Below are positions 34,914-43,221 of a DNA stretch of 64,000 nt, piece by piece. Made by a program: the position numbers and the translations under genes. The stretch covers positions 1,302,001 through 1,366,000 of the forward strand of contig NZ_JAARML010000001.1 in NCBI RefSeq assembly GCF_011759375.1, written 5' to 3'. Under the pieces are notes generated by a model. That model had not been told where the DNA came from. It did no database searches and worked only from the letters and a program-made list of their open reading frames with translations. The stretch is from Paraflavitalea devenefica (lineage in GTDB: Bacteria > Bacteroidota > Bacteroidia > Chitinophagales > Chitinophagaceae). Position 1 is the stretch's first letter. Every line of letters starts with the position of its first letter.

Positions 34914-34944
34914 ACCTGGCAGATAATATTGAGTATAATAATAG

Positions 34945-35172
34945 CTATACCAATTCTTCTATAAAGATATTATCTGCTTCGTTCAGCCGGAGACTTAAAT
35001 TATAACCAGCTACGCTGATAGAGATCGGATCACCAAGGGGAGCGATTTGTTCTACTTTAACCAGTTCGCCGGGCACACAACCCATTTCCATCAGCTTCAG
35101 AAAAAGATCATTGTCTTCAAACGACATTATCCTTCCTCTTCCTCCTGACCTTAACTCTGATAATCTTTTCAT
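34945..35172 (-). CDS. feoA: FeoA-domain protein
   Basis: A 75-residue SH3-like FeoA domain: MKRLSELRSGGRGRI, then KLMEMGCVPGELVKVEQIAPLG and the closing LSLRLNEADNIFIEEL. FeoA normally assists the FeoB ferrous-iron permease; here no feoB is adjacent, so it may act at a distance or have another role. ATG 35172 gives the standard family N-terminus, and the longer frame adds 12 unrelated residues. It is divergent from ybeY. Confidence 0.88.
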   Translation of the reverse strand: MKRLSELRSGGRGRIMSFEDNDLFLKLMEMGCVPGELVKVEQIAPLGDPISISVAGYNLSLRLNEADNIFIEELV

Positions 35173-35267
35173 TTTACTGTATTTATGTTTGCCTGCCTGG
35201 TACAACATCCGGGAACCAAAATCGATCAGGGAAGTTCCTGAATACTCAGTTCATGCAGTAACAAATG

Positions 35268-35275
35268 TAGCTTTG
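35268..35275 (+). promoter_or_regulatory. Promoter -7 element ahead of ybeY
   Basis: TAGCTTTG is an exact TAnnTTTG match, 33 bp before ATG 35309. No clear TTG stands at -33. Confidence 0.5.
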
Positions 35276-35308
35276 TATTCATTATTACGCTTACGATTTT
35301 CGAAACTT

Positions 35309-35746
35309 ATGAGTGCATCCCCGGTTAAATTCCATTTCTTACAAACAGTTAATCTTAGGAACAGGCAGGCGCTAAAGGCTTTCATACCCTCCATTTTTAA
35401 AAGAGAGAAAGTACCCCTTACTTCCCTCACCTACATCTTTTGTTCCGACGACTACCTGCTGGACATTAACCGGCAGTACCTGAACCACGATTACTATACC
35501 GATATCATCACCTTCGACCTTTCTGAAGGGGAGGGGGGAACCGTAGGGGAGATATACATCAGCATAGACAGGGTAAGGGACAATGCCCGTCAATTCAACA
35601 CCTCCCTGTCCGAAGAACTGCACCGGGTAATCTTCCATGGAGCCCTGCACCTTTGCGGATACAAGGATAAGACAGCCCAAGAAGAGAAACTGATGCGGAC
35701 TAAAGAAGCAGAATACCTGGCCAAATGGAATAAGAAGAAAGTATAA
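35309..35746 (+). CDS. ybeY: rRNA maturation endoribonuclease YbeY
   Basis: YbeY is a zinc-dependent endoribonuclease for 16S rRNA 3'-end maturation and ribosome quality control. The 145-residue protein has LTYIFCSDDYLLDINRQYL, YYTDIITFDLSE and the metal-binding HGALHLCGYKD motif, where the third ligand region reads KDK as in other Bacteroidota. ATG 35309 fits the family start, and a promoter-like TAGCTTTG lies just upstream. Downstream is the parS-containing region and mnmG. Confidence 0.93.
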   Translation: MSASPVKFHFLQTVNLRNRQALKAFIPSIFKREKVPLTSLTYIFCSDDYLLDINRQYLNHDYYTDIITFDLSEGEGGTVGEIYISIDRVRDNARQFNTSLSEELHRVIFHGALHLCGYKDKTAQEEKLMRTKEAEYLAKWNKKKV

Positions 35747-35792
35747 AGACTTTAATTAACCTCCTCTTTATAATAAACTCAATCCCATTTCG

Positions 35793-35806
35793 TTCCACGT
35801 GGAACA
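35793..35806. other. parS centromere-like site 1
   Basis: GTTCCACGTGGAAC is a perfect 14-bp palindrome matching the ParB-binding parS consensus (TGTTNCACGTGAAACA in Bacillus, with GTTCCACGTGGAAC known in other phyla). The same 16 bases recur at 36049-36064. ParB bound here would load the segregation complex near the replication origin. Confidence 0.85.
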
Positions 35807-35831
35807 AGTCCGGGGAGGGGTACGAGCTACA

Positions 35832-35880
35832 GAGAACATACAGAGAATGTTACGAGAACATTCAGAGAACATAACGAGAA
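35832..35880 (+). repeat. Five 11-bp-phased GAGAA repeats between the parS sites
   Basis: GAGAA occurs at 35832, 35843, 35854, 35865 and 35876, exactly 11 bp apart, within imperfect units such as AGAGAACAT and ACGAGAACATT. A GAG at 35824 may be a degenerate sixth unit. The even phasing puts each unit on the same helix face. No coding function is seen; protein binding or DNA bending is likely. Confidence 0.75.
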
Positions 35881-36049
35881 TACCATCCTGGGACCACCTA
35901 GGGATCAGCCGGGTATCACCTATGGGTTATCCGACCCTGAGGCACTATCTCCAGCGTTTAGATATACTTCTGTTGGGATATCCTTCTAAGAATACATAGT
36001 TTCAGCAAGAGATACTTTCAAATAACATTAATCTACAATAGTTCCTTAC

Positions 36050-36063
36050 GTTCCACGTGGAAC
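36050..36063. other. parS centromere-like site 2
   Basis: A second copy of the GTTCCACGTGGAAC palindrome, including the same flanking bases (C before, A after) as the site at 35793-35806. It lies 257 bp away and 46 bp ahead of the mnmG start. Confidence 0.85.
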
Positions 36064-36094
36064 AGGTTAATTCCCGAACCTCCCTACGTTAATG

Positions 36095-36102
36095 TAACTT
36101 TG
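36095..36102 (+). promoter_or_regulatory. Promoter -7 element of mnmG
   Basis: TAACTTTG matches TAnnTTTG exactly and ends six bases before ATG 36109, implying an extremely short leader. It lies 31 bp after parS site 2. Confidence 0.55.
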
Positions 36103-36108
36103 CAGCCT

Positions 36109-37971
36109 ATGTTTCCAGAATACGATGTAATAGTAGTAGGCGCCGGTCATGCAGGATGTGAAGCGGCAGCAGCAGCAGCCAACATTGGGTCAAAGGTGTT
36201 GCTGGTGACCATGAACATGCAAACCATCGCCCAAATGAGCTGTAATCCCGCTATGGGGGGTATTGCCAAAGGACAGATTGTACGGGAAATAGATGCCATG
36301 GGCGGCTATTCCGGTATTGTATCCGATAAGAGCATGATCCAGTTCAGGATGCTTAATAAGTCTAAAGGACCCGCCATGTGGAGTCCCCGGACCCAGAATG
36401 ACCGGATGTTATTTGCCGCTACCTGGCGGGAGATGCTGGAATTAACTAAGAATGTCGACTTCTACCAGGATATGGTAAGGTCAATCATAGTAAAGGATAA
36501 CAGGGCCTGTGGGGTCATAACCGGCCTGGGACATGAAGTAAAAGCCAAAGCCGTGGTAGTTACCAGCGGAACCTTCCTGAATGGGATCATCCATATCGGA
36601 GAAAAGAGGTTCGGTGGAGGTAGGGTAGCAGAGAAAGCAGCCACCGGTATAACTGAACAGTTGGTTGAGTTAGGCTTTGAAAGCGATCGTCTGAAAACAG
36701 GAACACCTCCCCGGGTAGATGGAAGAAGCCTGGATTATTCCAAAATGGAAGAACAAAAAGGGGATGAAGAGATCGTTGGATTTTCTTATAAGGACGTACA
36801 ACTGCCCGCAGAACAAAGAAGCTGCTGGGTAACTTATACCAACCAGCAGGTACATGATATCCTTAAAACAGGTTTCGACCGGAGTCCTATGTACACCGGC
36901 CGGATTGAAGGGGTAGGTCCCAGGTACTGCCCCAGCATTGAAGACAAGATCAATCGCTTTGCGGAGAGGGACCGTCATCAACTCTTTATAGAACCTGAGG
37001 GATGGAATACTATAGAGATCTATGTAAATGGGTTCTCTACCTCCTTGCCTGAGGAAGTTCAATACAAGGCTTTGCAAACAGTACCCGGTTTTGAAAATGT
37101 ACGGGTATTCAGGCCTGGCTATGCCATCGAATACGATTACTTCCCGCCTACCCAGCTTACCCATGCACTGGAAACAAAGCTCATCAGTAACCTCTTCTTT
37201 GCCGGCCAGATCAATGGGACCACCGGTTATGAGGAAGCCGCCTGCCAGGGATTAATGGCAGGTATCAATGCACACCAGAAAGTAAGGGAACTGGAACCGG
37301 TTATCCTGAAAAGGAGTGATGCCTATATTGGTGTACTCATTGATGACCTCATCAGCAAAGGCACGGAAGAACCTTACCGGATGTTTACTTCCCGGGCAGA
37401 GTTCAGGACCTTGCTTCGCCAGGACAATGCCGATTTACGGCTGACTGAGTTAAGTTACCGGTTAGGATTGGCAGATCAGGACAGAATGGATAAAGTGATT
37501 GAAAAGAGAACAGGAGCAGAAAAGATCAGGTCTATTCTTAAGGAAGTTTCTTTAGACCCAACAGAAGCAGACGGCTTCCTGAAAGAAAGGAACTCAGCTC
37601 CTTTACCCCACAAACAAAAAAGCATCCAGGTATTGCTGCGCCCTAACATTTCTCTGGCGGATATGATAAAACACCTGCCCACCATTCAGCAGGCGTTGTC
37701 CGGATTTTCTGCAGAAACCATTGAGCAAGCAGAGATCCAGGTCAAGTATGATGTATACATAGAGAAAGAAAAGGAGATCGTAAAACGGATGAGCCAACTG
37801 GAAGATCTTATGATCCCGGAGAACTTCGATTATGAAAGAGTAGCTGCTCTTTCCAATGAAGCCTTACAGAAATTCAAGCGCATTCGTCCCCGTACACTTG
37901 GCCAGGCCAGCCGCATCAGCGGTGTTAATCCAAGTGATGTACAGATTCTCATGGTGTATATGGGTCGCTAG
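36109..37971 (+). CDS. mnmG: tRNA uridine-5-carboxymethylaminomethyl modification enzyme MnmG
   Basis: MnmG (GidA) with MnmE adds the carboxymethylaminomethyl group to wobble U34 of tRNAs using FAD and methylene-tetrahydrofolate. The 620-residue protein begins with the FAD-binding YDVIVVGAGHAGCEAA, has SCNPAMGGIAKG, a long conserved middle with KRFGGGRVAEKAA, LKTGTPPRVDG and GYEEAACQGLMAG, and the helical C-terminal domain that binds MnmE and tRNA (through TLGQASRISGV). ATG 36109 is used rather than TTG three codons earlier. Location next to parS fits the frequent origin-proximal position of gidA. Confidence 0.96.
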   Translation: MFPEYDVIVVGAGHAGCEAAAAAANIGSKVLLVTMNMQTIAQMSCNPAMGGIAKGQIVREIDAMGGYSGIVSDKSMIQFRMLNKSKGPAMWSPRTQNDRMLFAATWREMLELTKNVDFYQDMVRSIIVKDNRACGVITGLGHEVKAKAVVVTSGTFLNGIIHIGEKRFGGGRVAEKAATGITEQLVELGFESDRLKTGTPPRVDGRSLDYSKMEEQKGDEEIVGFSYKDVQLPAEQRSCWVTYTNQQVHDILKTGFDRSPMYTGRIEGVGPRYCPSIEDKINRFAERDRHQLFIEPEGWNTIEIYVNGFSTSLPEEVQYKALQTVPGFENVRVFRPGYAIEYDYFPPTQLTHALETKLISNLFFAGQINGTTGYEEAACQGLMAGINAHQKVRELEPVILKRSDAYIGVLIDDLISKGTEEPYRMFTSRAEFRTLLRQDNADLRLTELSYRLGLADQDRMDKVIEKRTGAEKIRSILKEVSLDPTEADGFLKERNSAPLPHKQKSIQVLLRPNISLADMIKHLPTIQQALSGFSAETIEQAEIQVKYDVYIEKEKEIVKRMSQLEDLMIPENFDYERVAALSNEALQKFKRIRPRTLGQASRISGVNPSDVQILMVYMGR

Positions 37972-37984
37972 CATAAATATTAAA

Positions 37985-38035
37985 AACAGCGCCATCCTGC
38001 TGTGTAAATGACTTCCACTACAGGATGGCGCTGTT
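37985..38035. terminator. Bidirectional terminator between mnmG and msrC
   Basis: A perfect 15-bp stem (37985-37999 with 38021-38035) around a 21-base loop, with A-rich left and T-rich right flanks, separates the converging genes. Confidence 0.85.
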
Positions 38036-38064
38036 ATTTTATAGTTTTTTTCTTTCTTGCTATC

Positions 38065-38538
38065 TCAAAACTGAATAGCCTCCACGATCTCTTCCAGATA
38101 CTGCTGATCGGTAACATCAAACTGGTCCAGCTGCTCACTATCTACATCTAATACACCTATTACTTTCCCCTCTCTCATCACCGGTACTACGATCTCAGAC
38201 TTTGATAAACTGCTGCAGGCAATATGCCCCGGGAACTGTTCCACATCCGGAACGATCAGTGTTTGTTGTTGTTCCCAGCTACTGCCACATACACCCTTAC
38301 CATAACGGATTCGTGTACACGCTACTGGTCCCTGAAAAGGTCCTAATACCAATTCATCTCCTTTCACCAGGTAAAAGCCAACCCAAAACCATCCGAACTG
38401 TTCTTTCAACGCCGCCACCACATTCGCAAGATTCGCTACCAGGTCCGGCTCACCTGCTATCAACGCATTGATCTGTGGTATCAAAGACACATACTGTTCT
38501 TTCTTTGTTCCCTGCAGCACCACTAAATCTTCAGCCAT
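38065..38538 (-). CDS. msrC: GAF-domain free methionine-(R)-sulfoxide reductase
   Basis: This 157-residue single GAF-domain protein resembles fRMsr (MsrC/YebR), which reduces free methionine-R-sulfoxide. The three catalytic cysteines are present: two in CTRIRYGKGVCGSSW and one in HIACSSLS. Other conserved parts are FGWFWVGFYLV and VIGVLDVDSE. ATG 38538 starts the standard family sequence; the longer frame adds 31 unrelated residues. It lies 95 bp downstream of nadA on the same strand. Confidence 0.92.
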   Translation of the reverse strand: MAEDLVVLQGTKKEQYVSLIPQINALIAGEPDLVANLANVVAALKEQFGWFWVGFYLVKGDELVLGPFQGPVACTRIRYGKGVCGSSWEQQQTLIVPDVEQFPGHIACSSLSKSEIVVPVMREGKVIGVLDVDSEQLDQFDVTDQQYLEEIVEAIQF

Positions 38539-38633
38539 AATATTAAAATAAATTATAATTATATTTTTCCTCGTTGCTTCTTTTCCACTGTATAACTTTC
38601 TTATCCCCGGTTCCAAAAAGTTATACAACAATT

Positions 38634-39644
38634 CTACAATCCATACTTCGCACTGATCTCCAGCATCCGGTCAATCGGCTTCCTCGCGGCAATCCTTAAT
38701 TGCTCATCCATCGTGATCTCGGGCAGCTCATATTCCATGCAGAGATATAGCTTTTCCAGCGTATTGAGCTTCATATGTGGACAATCATTGCAGGCGCAGC
38801 TATTATCCGGCGGTGCAGGAATAAACGTTTTGTGAGGAGAAGACTTCTGCATCTGGTGTAAAATACCCGTTTCCGTGGCCACGATATACTCCATGCCGTC
38901 GTCTTCCTGGGTGTATTTCAGCAAACCGGTCGTAGAGCCTATATAATCGGCGATCCTAAGGATTGGCTCCTCACACTCGGGGTGAGCTATTATCTTCGCC
39001 TGAGGGTGCCTTATTTTGAGTCTGGTGATCTTCTCGAGGCTAAAGATCTCATGCACCATGCACGCGCCGTTCCACAATACCATATCCCGGCCGGTCTTCT
39101 TGATCAGGTAAGAACCTAGGTTCTTATCCGGTGCAAAAATGATCGGCTGCTCTACCGGCACACTTTCCACGATCTTCTGCGCATTGCTGGATGTACAGAT
39201 AATATCGCTCAAGGCTTTGATATCCGCTGTGCAATTGATATAGGAAATCACAATATGATCCGGGTGCCTGGCCTTGAATTGCCTGAACAGCTCCGGCGGC
39301 GCACTGTCGGCCAGGGAGCAGCCTGCTTTCAGATCAGGCAGCAATACCTTTTTGCCCGGATTCAGGATCTTGGCCGTCTCAGCCATAAAATGCACGCCGG
39401 CAAAAACGATAATATCCGCATCCGTCTTCTCCGCCCTTTGCGCCAGCCCCAGGCTATCCCCGATATAATCCGCCACATCCTGGATATCCGGCTCCTGGTA
39501 GTAATGCGCCAGCACGATCGCATTTTTTTCTTTTTTCAATCGTTCGATCTCCCCAAACAGGTCCAGGGTGGGGTCCACATCCACATCCAGAAACCCGGCT
39601 TTTAGTATATTCTCTTTAGCTTCTCCTATGTGTATATCTTCCAT
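38634..39644 (-). CDS. nadA: Quinolinate synthase A
   Basis: NadA condenses iminoaspartate and dihydroxyacetone phosphate to quinolinate with a [4Fe-4S] cluster, the committed step of de novo NAD synthesis. The 336-residue protein shows [31 protein letters not shown], and the three cluster cysteines in [18 protein letters not shown] and [10 protein letters not shown]. The usual partners nadB and nadC are not adjacent. The gene is transcribed away from the DnaA-box-rich region. Confidence 0.96.
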   Translation of the reverse strand: MEDIHIGEAKENILKAGFLDVDVDPTLDLFGEIERLKKEKNAIVLAHYYQEPDIQDVADYIGDSLGLAQRAEKTDADIIVFAGVHFMAETAKILNPGKKVLLPDLKAGCSLADSAPPELFRQFKARHPDHIVISYINCTADIKALSDIICTSSNAQKIVESVPVEQPIIFAPDKNLGSYLIKKTGRDMVLWNGACMVHEIFSLEKITRLKIRHPQAKIIAHPECEEPILRIADYIGSTTGLLKYTQEDDGMEYIVATETGILHQMQKSSPHKTFIPAPPDNSCACNDCPHMKLNTLEKLYLCMEYELPEITMDEQLRIAARKPIDRMLEISAKYGL

Positions 39645-40290
39645 AGTATTTATTATTACTTATATTATTTTATAAAGAACCTATTACTATTACGGCTGTG
39701 GATTCGTGGATAAAACCTTCACCGCAATTTTTGGTAAAGTTACAACAACGCCTTTATCCACTGTTTTCCACAATTCATTAACAATCATAAGTTCACGCTG
39801 GTTCTGTGTCTCCGGGCTTTTTCCACTTCTGTGGATTAAAAACGGCCGGTATAAATAAACACTATTCACAGCACAATAGGGGTGTTAACGGAGGTCGAAT
39901 AACCGGGGATTTGTATACAGTCCCATTTGCTCCACCGGCCGCCGGTTAACTTATAATCCAACTATCCACGATTTCCAGAGTGCCCGATCCGGGGTTTTCC
40001 ACTGCTTTTTGCAGTTATGCACGAAATCGTGGGGACACTGTTTTCACAAGGCCGTTTCACGCAAAAAAACCCGGTTTGCCACACAATAATTCACAAAATC
40101 CTGCGGGTAACTTCAATCTATTCCTTCCAAACCAATGCGCAAGCGACAATATCGGGACTTTTACCGGTAAGCAGCGACCTTGTGAATAAACATGCTGGCT
40201 TCTGAATTCCATATCCTGTATTCTCTCATAAAACGCTGTATTGGTGCATATTTGGCACTGTTTTCCACAATTTGTTCATAATATTTTTTA
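39645..40290. other. Candidate chromosomal replication origin (oriC) with DnaA boxes
   Basis: This non-coding region between divergent nadA and ppiD holds about a dozen DnaA-box-like sites. Within one mismatch of TTATCCACA are 39705-39713 (minus), 39754-39762, 39764-39772, 39830-39838 (minus), 40181-40189 (minus, TTATTCACA) and 40261-40269. Two-mismatch sites include 39697-39705 (minus), 39819-39827, 39862-39870, 39962-39970, 39995-40003 and 40015-40023. An A+T-only stretch at about 39645-39680 could serve as the unwinding element. The parS pair lies about 3.6 kb away. Short open frames inside look fortuitous. Confidence 0.65.
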
Positions 40291-40301
40291 CCCTATTTTT
40301 G
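40271..40301 (+). promoter_or_regulatory. Promoter of the SurA/PpiD-like gene
   Basis: TTTG (40271-40274), 19-bp spacer, TATTTTTG (40294-40301), 37 bp before ATG 40339. A DnaA-box-like TTTTCCACA (40261-40269) sits directly against the -33 element, so DnaA could influence this gene. Confidence 0.7.
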
Positions 40302-40338
40302 CCATCCGCTTAAAACAACGCGAGTAATATAATATTAT

Positions 40339-42468
40339 ATGTCTATCATTCAGACCATCCGCGACAAAGCTGCGTGGATCATTATTGGAGCGATTGCCTT
40401 AGCCTTGATCGCCTTTATCGTACAGGATGCCTTTAGTGGAAGAAGTGGAGGATTGTTCAGTGGACAATCAACCACCCTCGGCAAAATTAATGGTACAAAA
40501 GTAGAGGCTACTGAATTTGACAGAAGACTCAGTGCTGCCGAAGCTAACTATGCCCAGGCTGGTCAGCCGGTAGACGAACAATTCCGTCAACAGATCCGCG
40601 AAAGCCTCTGGAACGAATATGTGGAAAAAGCCGTACTGGACAAAGAAATGGACAAGCTCGGTTTTGTGATCAGTGATAAAGAGAAAGGCGACATATTATA
40701 TGGTCCCAATCCGCCCCAGCAATTGCGCCAGCAATTCACCAATCCCGAAACCGGCGTGTATGATGCCCAGGCAGCTTACCAGGCCATTCGCGGACTGAAA
40801 AAGAAATCACCTGAATACAATAACTTTTGGGGTGAATTTGTACCCGCTCTGGAAAAACAGCGCGCCCGTGAGAAATTTGTTGGCATGATCAGCAAAAGCT
40901 ACTACGTGCCCAAATGGCTCATTGAAAAAAGGAACGCCAACAACAGCCAGGTAGCTTCTATCTCTTATGTAAGTGTACCTTATACCAGCATTCCCGATTC
41001 TACCATCAAGATAACCGACGATGAAGTACGTAAATACATACAGGATCGTAAAAAAGCATTTGAGCAGGAACAAGTGCGGGGTATTGAATACGTTCTTTTC
41101 GATGCTGCACCCAGCGCCGCCGACTCTGCCGCTGTTCGTGAGCATGTGGAAAAACTGAAGGATTCCTTTGCCACAGCTACTGATATCAAGGGATTCCTTC
41201 TGAGAGAGAATAGCCAGACTCCTTATTATGAAAGCAACATTTCCCGCAAGGAAATAAAGATCGCCAACATTGATACCATCGTTAAAACGCCGGTGGGCGG
41301 CGTATATGGTCCTTACCTGGATGGTGGTTCTTATACCCTGGCGCGCATGGTCAGTGTAAAACAGTGGCCCGATACCGTAAAAGTTCGCCATATCCTGGTA
41401 GCTACCCACCAGCGCGATCAGCGTACTGGGGAATTGACACCTGTTCGTTATGATACAACCGCCAAAAGGATTGTAGACAGCGTGGACCTGGCCATAAAGG
41501 GCGGCGCTAATTTTGACACCCTCTGCCTTAAATATTCTGATGACGGTACCAAGAGCACCGGCGGTATATATGATGGTGTGGTAACAGGTCGTATGACTAC
41601 AGCCTTCAATGACTTTATCTTTGGAAATCCTGTAGGATCTAAAGGCGTGGTGAAAACAGAATATGGATATCACTATGTAGAGGTGCTGTCTCATAAAGGA
41701 TCTTCACCGGCTTACAATATTGCCTATTTTTCTGAACCTGTTTATCCCAGTGATCTTACTACCAATACTGCACAGCAGGCAGCCGCTTCTTTCGCTGCTG
41801 AAAGCCGCAACAGGCAACAGTTTGAGGATAACGTAAAAAAGAAAAACCTTACCAAATTCAATGCGTACGACATTGCGCCGCTGGCCAATAGCATTCCCGG
41901 TGTCGGTGTTAACCGTGAGCTGGTACGCTGGATGTACAATGAAGCCAAAGTAGGGGATGTAGCTGCGCAGCCTTTCTTTATTGGTGATAAATACGTTGTA
42001 CCTGTACTGGTCAATGCTTATGAAAAAGGATTAATGCCTGTAGAGCGTGCCCGTCCGCTGGTAGAATACAAAATCCGCAACGAAAAGAAAGCACAGCAGA
42101 TAGCGCAGAAAGTTGGCAATGCCCCCGCTTCACTCGATGCAGTGGCCAAAGCAACCAACCAGCCTGTGCAGCAACTGGACAGCGTTCAGTTTGCCATGGG
42201 TTATATCCCTGCAGTAGGTAATGAACTTAAACTCATTGGTGCTTCTTTCAATAAGAATTACCAGACTAAGGTATCAGATCCGATCACAGGCGAAAGCGGT
42301 GTTTACTACATCAAAGTAAACAATATCTCTGCCCTTCCCAATGCGCCCCTGGATATCAAGCTGCAACAACAAATGGCAGCACAGCAATTCCAACGCAGTA
42401 GCTATCTCGTCATTGAAACGCTGAAAAAGACGGCCGATATTAAAGACAACCGCTACAAATTCTACTAA
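40339..42468 (+). CDS. PpiD-like membrane-anchored peptidyl-prolyl isomerase
   Basis: The 709-residue protein has one N-terminal membrane helix (AAWIIIGAIALALIAFIVQDAF) and a SurA_N-type chaperone region. A parvulin rotamase domain follows in the middle (KVRHILVATHQRD, FDTLCLKYSDDGTKSTGG, VKTEYGYHYVEVLS), then a long helical C-terminal part. It resembles PpiD, which assists folding of exported and outer-membrane proteins at the periplasmic face of the inner membrane. It has its own promoter and a strong terminator, so it is monocistronic. Confidence 0.93.
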   Translation: MSIIQTIRDKAAWIIIGAIALALIAFIVQDAFSGRSGGLFSGQSTTLGKINGTKVEATEFDRRLSAAEANYAQAGQPVDEQFRQQIRESLWNEYVEKAVLDKEMDKLGFVISDKEKGDILYGPNPPQQLRQQFTNPETGVYDAQAAYQAIRGLKKKSPEYNNFWGEFVPALEKQRAREKFVGMISKSYYVPKWLIEKRNANNSQVASISYVSVPYTSIPDSTIKITDDEVRKYIQDRKKAFEQEQVRGIEYVLFDAAPSAADSAAVREHVEKLKDSFATATDIKGFLLRENSQTPYYESNISRKEIKIANIDTIVKTPVGGVYGPYLDGGSYTLARMVSVKQWPDTVKVRHILVATHQRDQRTGELTPVRYDTTAKRIVDSVDLAIKGGANFDTLCLKYSDDGTKSTGGIYDGVVTGRMTTAFNDFIFGNPVGSKGVVKTEYGYHYVEVLSHKGSSPAYNIAYFSEPVYPSDLTTNTAQQAAASFAAESRNRQQFEDNVKKKNLTKFNAYDIAPLANSIPGVGVNRELVRWMYNEAKVGDVAAQPFFIGDKYVVPVLVNAYEKGLMPVERARPLVEYKIRNEKKAQQIAQKVGNAPASLDAVAKATNQPVQQLDSVQFAMGYIPAVGNELKLIGASFNKNYQTKVSDPITGESGVYYIKVNNISALPNAPLDIKLQQQMAAQQFQRSSYLVIETLKKTADIKDNRYKFY

Positions 42469-42496
42469 GCGATTAGAACATATATTATTATAGGAG

Positions 42497-42532
42497 CATC
42501 CCGTTCACTTCAGATGAACGGGATGTTTTTTT
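42497..42532 (+). terminator. Rho-independent terminator after the PpiD-like gene
   Basis: CATCCCGTTCA (42497-42507) pairs perfectly with TGAACGGGATG (42515-42525) over a 7-base loop, followed by seven T residues. Confidence 0.93.
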
Positions 42533-42574
42533 ATATTCCTTTCTCTTTTACTTTCCCGGCAACCAATTGCAATG

Positions 42575-42582
42575 TAACTTTG
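42575..42582 (+). promoter_or_regulatory. Promoter -7 element of the DUF2480 gene
   Basis: TAACTTTG, an exact TAnnTTTG match, 25 bp before ATG 42608. No TTG is visible at the expected -33 position. Confidence 0.5.
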
Positions 42583-42607
42583 TTAATATTCCTGAAACAG
42601 ATTTGCC

Positions 42608-43114
42608 ATGAGTGATGAGATCATTAATAAGGTGGCGGCCAGCGCACTGGTTACGATAGACCTGGAGGAATACTATCCCAAAGAGGAAATATTGGTATTC
42701 GATCTGAAACCGCACCTGTTCATGGAACTCATCCTCAAAGAAAAAGACTTCCGGACTGCCCTGCAGCAATTCGACTGGACACCCTACCAGGGAAAAATAG
42801 CAGCAGTGACCTGTACAGCAGATGCCATCATACCCATGTGGGCCTATATGCTGGTAGCTACTTACCTGCAGCCGGTAACAAAAGACATCATCTTCGGGAA
42901 TGAAGAAGCAGCCAGAAAACAGCTTTTTATACAGAACATAGCCGCTATTCAGGCCAGTGATTATACAGATCAGCGGGTGGTGGTAAAGGGATGCGGAGAT
43001 ATACCCATTGGTGAGTTTGCCTACCTGGAGATCACCAAAAAATTGCGGCCTGTAGCCAAAAGCATCATGTATGGCGAACCGTGTAGTACAGTTCCCATCT
43101 TCAAAAAGAAATGA
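42608..43114 (+). CDS. DUF2480 family protein
   Basis: A 168-residue protein of the Bacteroidota-specific DUF2480 family, function unknown. It is soluble, with no signal peptide. Characteristic stretches are ASALVTIDLEEYYP near the start, FDLKPHLFMELILKEKDFR, PMWAYMLVATYLQP in the middle and VVVKGCGDIPIGEFAYLEIT, with the closing SIMYGEPCSTVPIFKK. It is flanked by its own promoter and terminator. The two conserved Cys in CGD and EPC might bind metal, but this is a guess. Confidence 0.88.
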   Translation: MSDEIINKVAASALVTIDLEEYYPKEEILVFDLKPHLFMELILKEKDFRTALQQFDWTPYQGKIAAVTCTADAIIPMWAYMLVATYLQPVTKDIIFGNEEAARKQLFIQNIAAIQASDYTDQRVVVKGCGDIPIGEFAYLEITKKLRPVAKSIMYGEPCSTVPIFKKK

Positions 43115-43123
43115 TTTGCTAAC

Positions 43124-43151
43124 GTCCTGCCATATGGTGGGACTTTTTTTT
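43124..43151 (+). terminator. Terminator after the DUF2480 gene
   Basis: A 9-bp stem (43124-43132 with 43135-43143, two G-T wobble pairs, tight loop) is followed by eight T residues. Confidence 0.75.
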
Positions 43152-43166
43152 ATGTAAAAAGCCTGT

Positions 43167-43188
43167 CACCCTGAGCTTGTCGAAGGGT
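43167..43188. repeat. Intergenic CTGAGCTTGTCGAAG-type repeat
   Basis: CACCCTGAGCTTGTCGAAGGGT forms an imperfect hairpin with CCCT/AGGG ends. This motif is widespread in intergenic DNA of Bacteroidota genomes. A diverged copy (CTGAGCCTGTCGAA) lies at 51247-51260. Its presence also creates a false TTG start upstream of cydA. Confidence 0.6.
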
Positions 43189-43221
43189 ATTGATAAGTCA
43201 GCAATCAAACATCTTTTTCCC

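Noticed and set aside
35799..35999. A 66-codon open frame between the parS sites
   Set aside because: It is made of the phased repeat and parS sequence, starts in the palindrome and has no domain-like composition.
39980..40205. Two overlapping short open frames in the DnaA-box region
   Set aside because: No signal or domain features; the region is better explained as origin/intergenic DNA.
43177..43221. TTG start 15 codons upstream of cydA
   Set aside because: It falls inside the CTGAGCTTGTCGAAG repeat; ATG 43222 gives the conserved CydA N-terminus.
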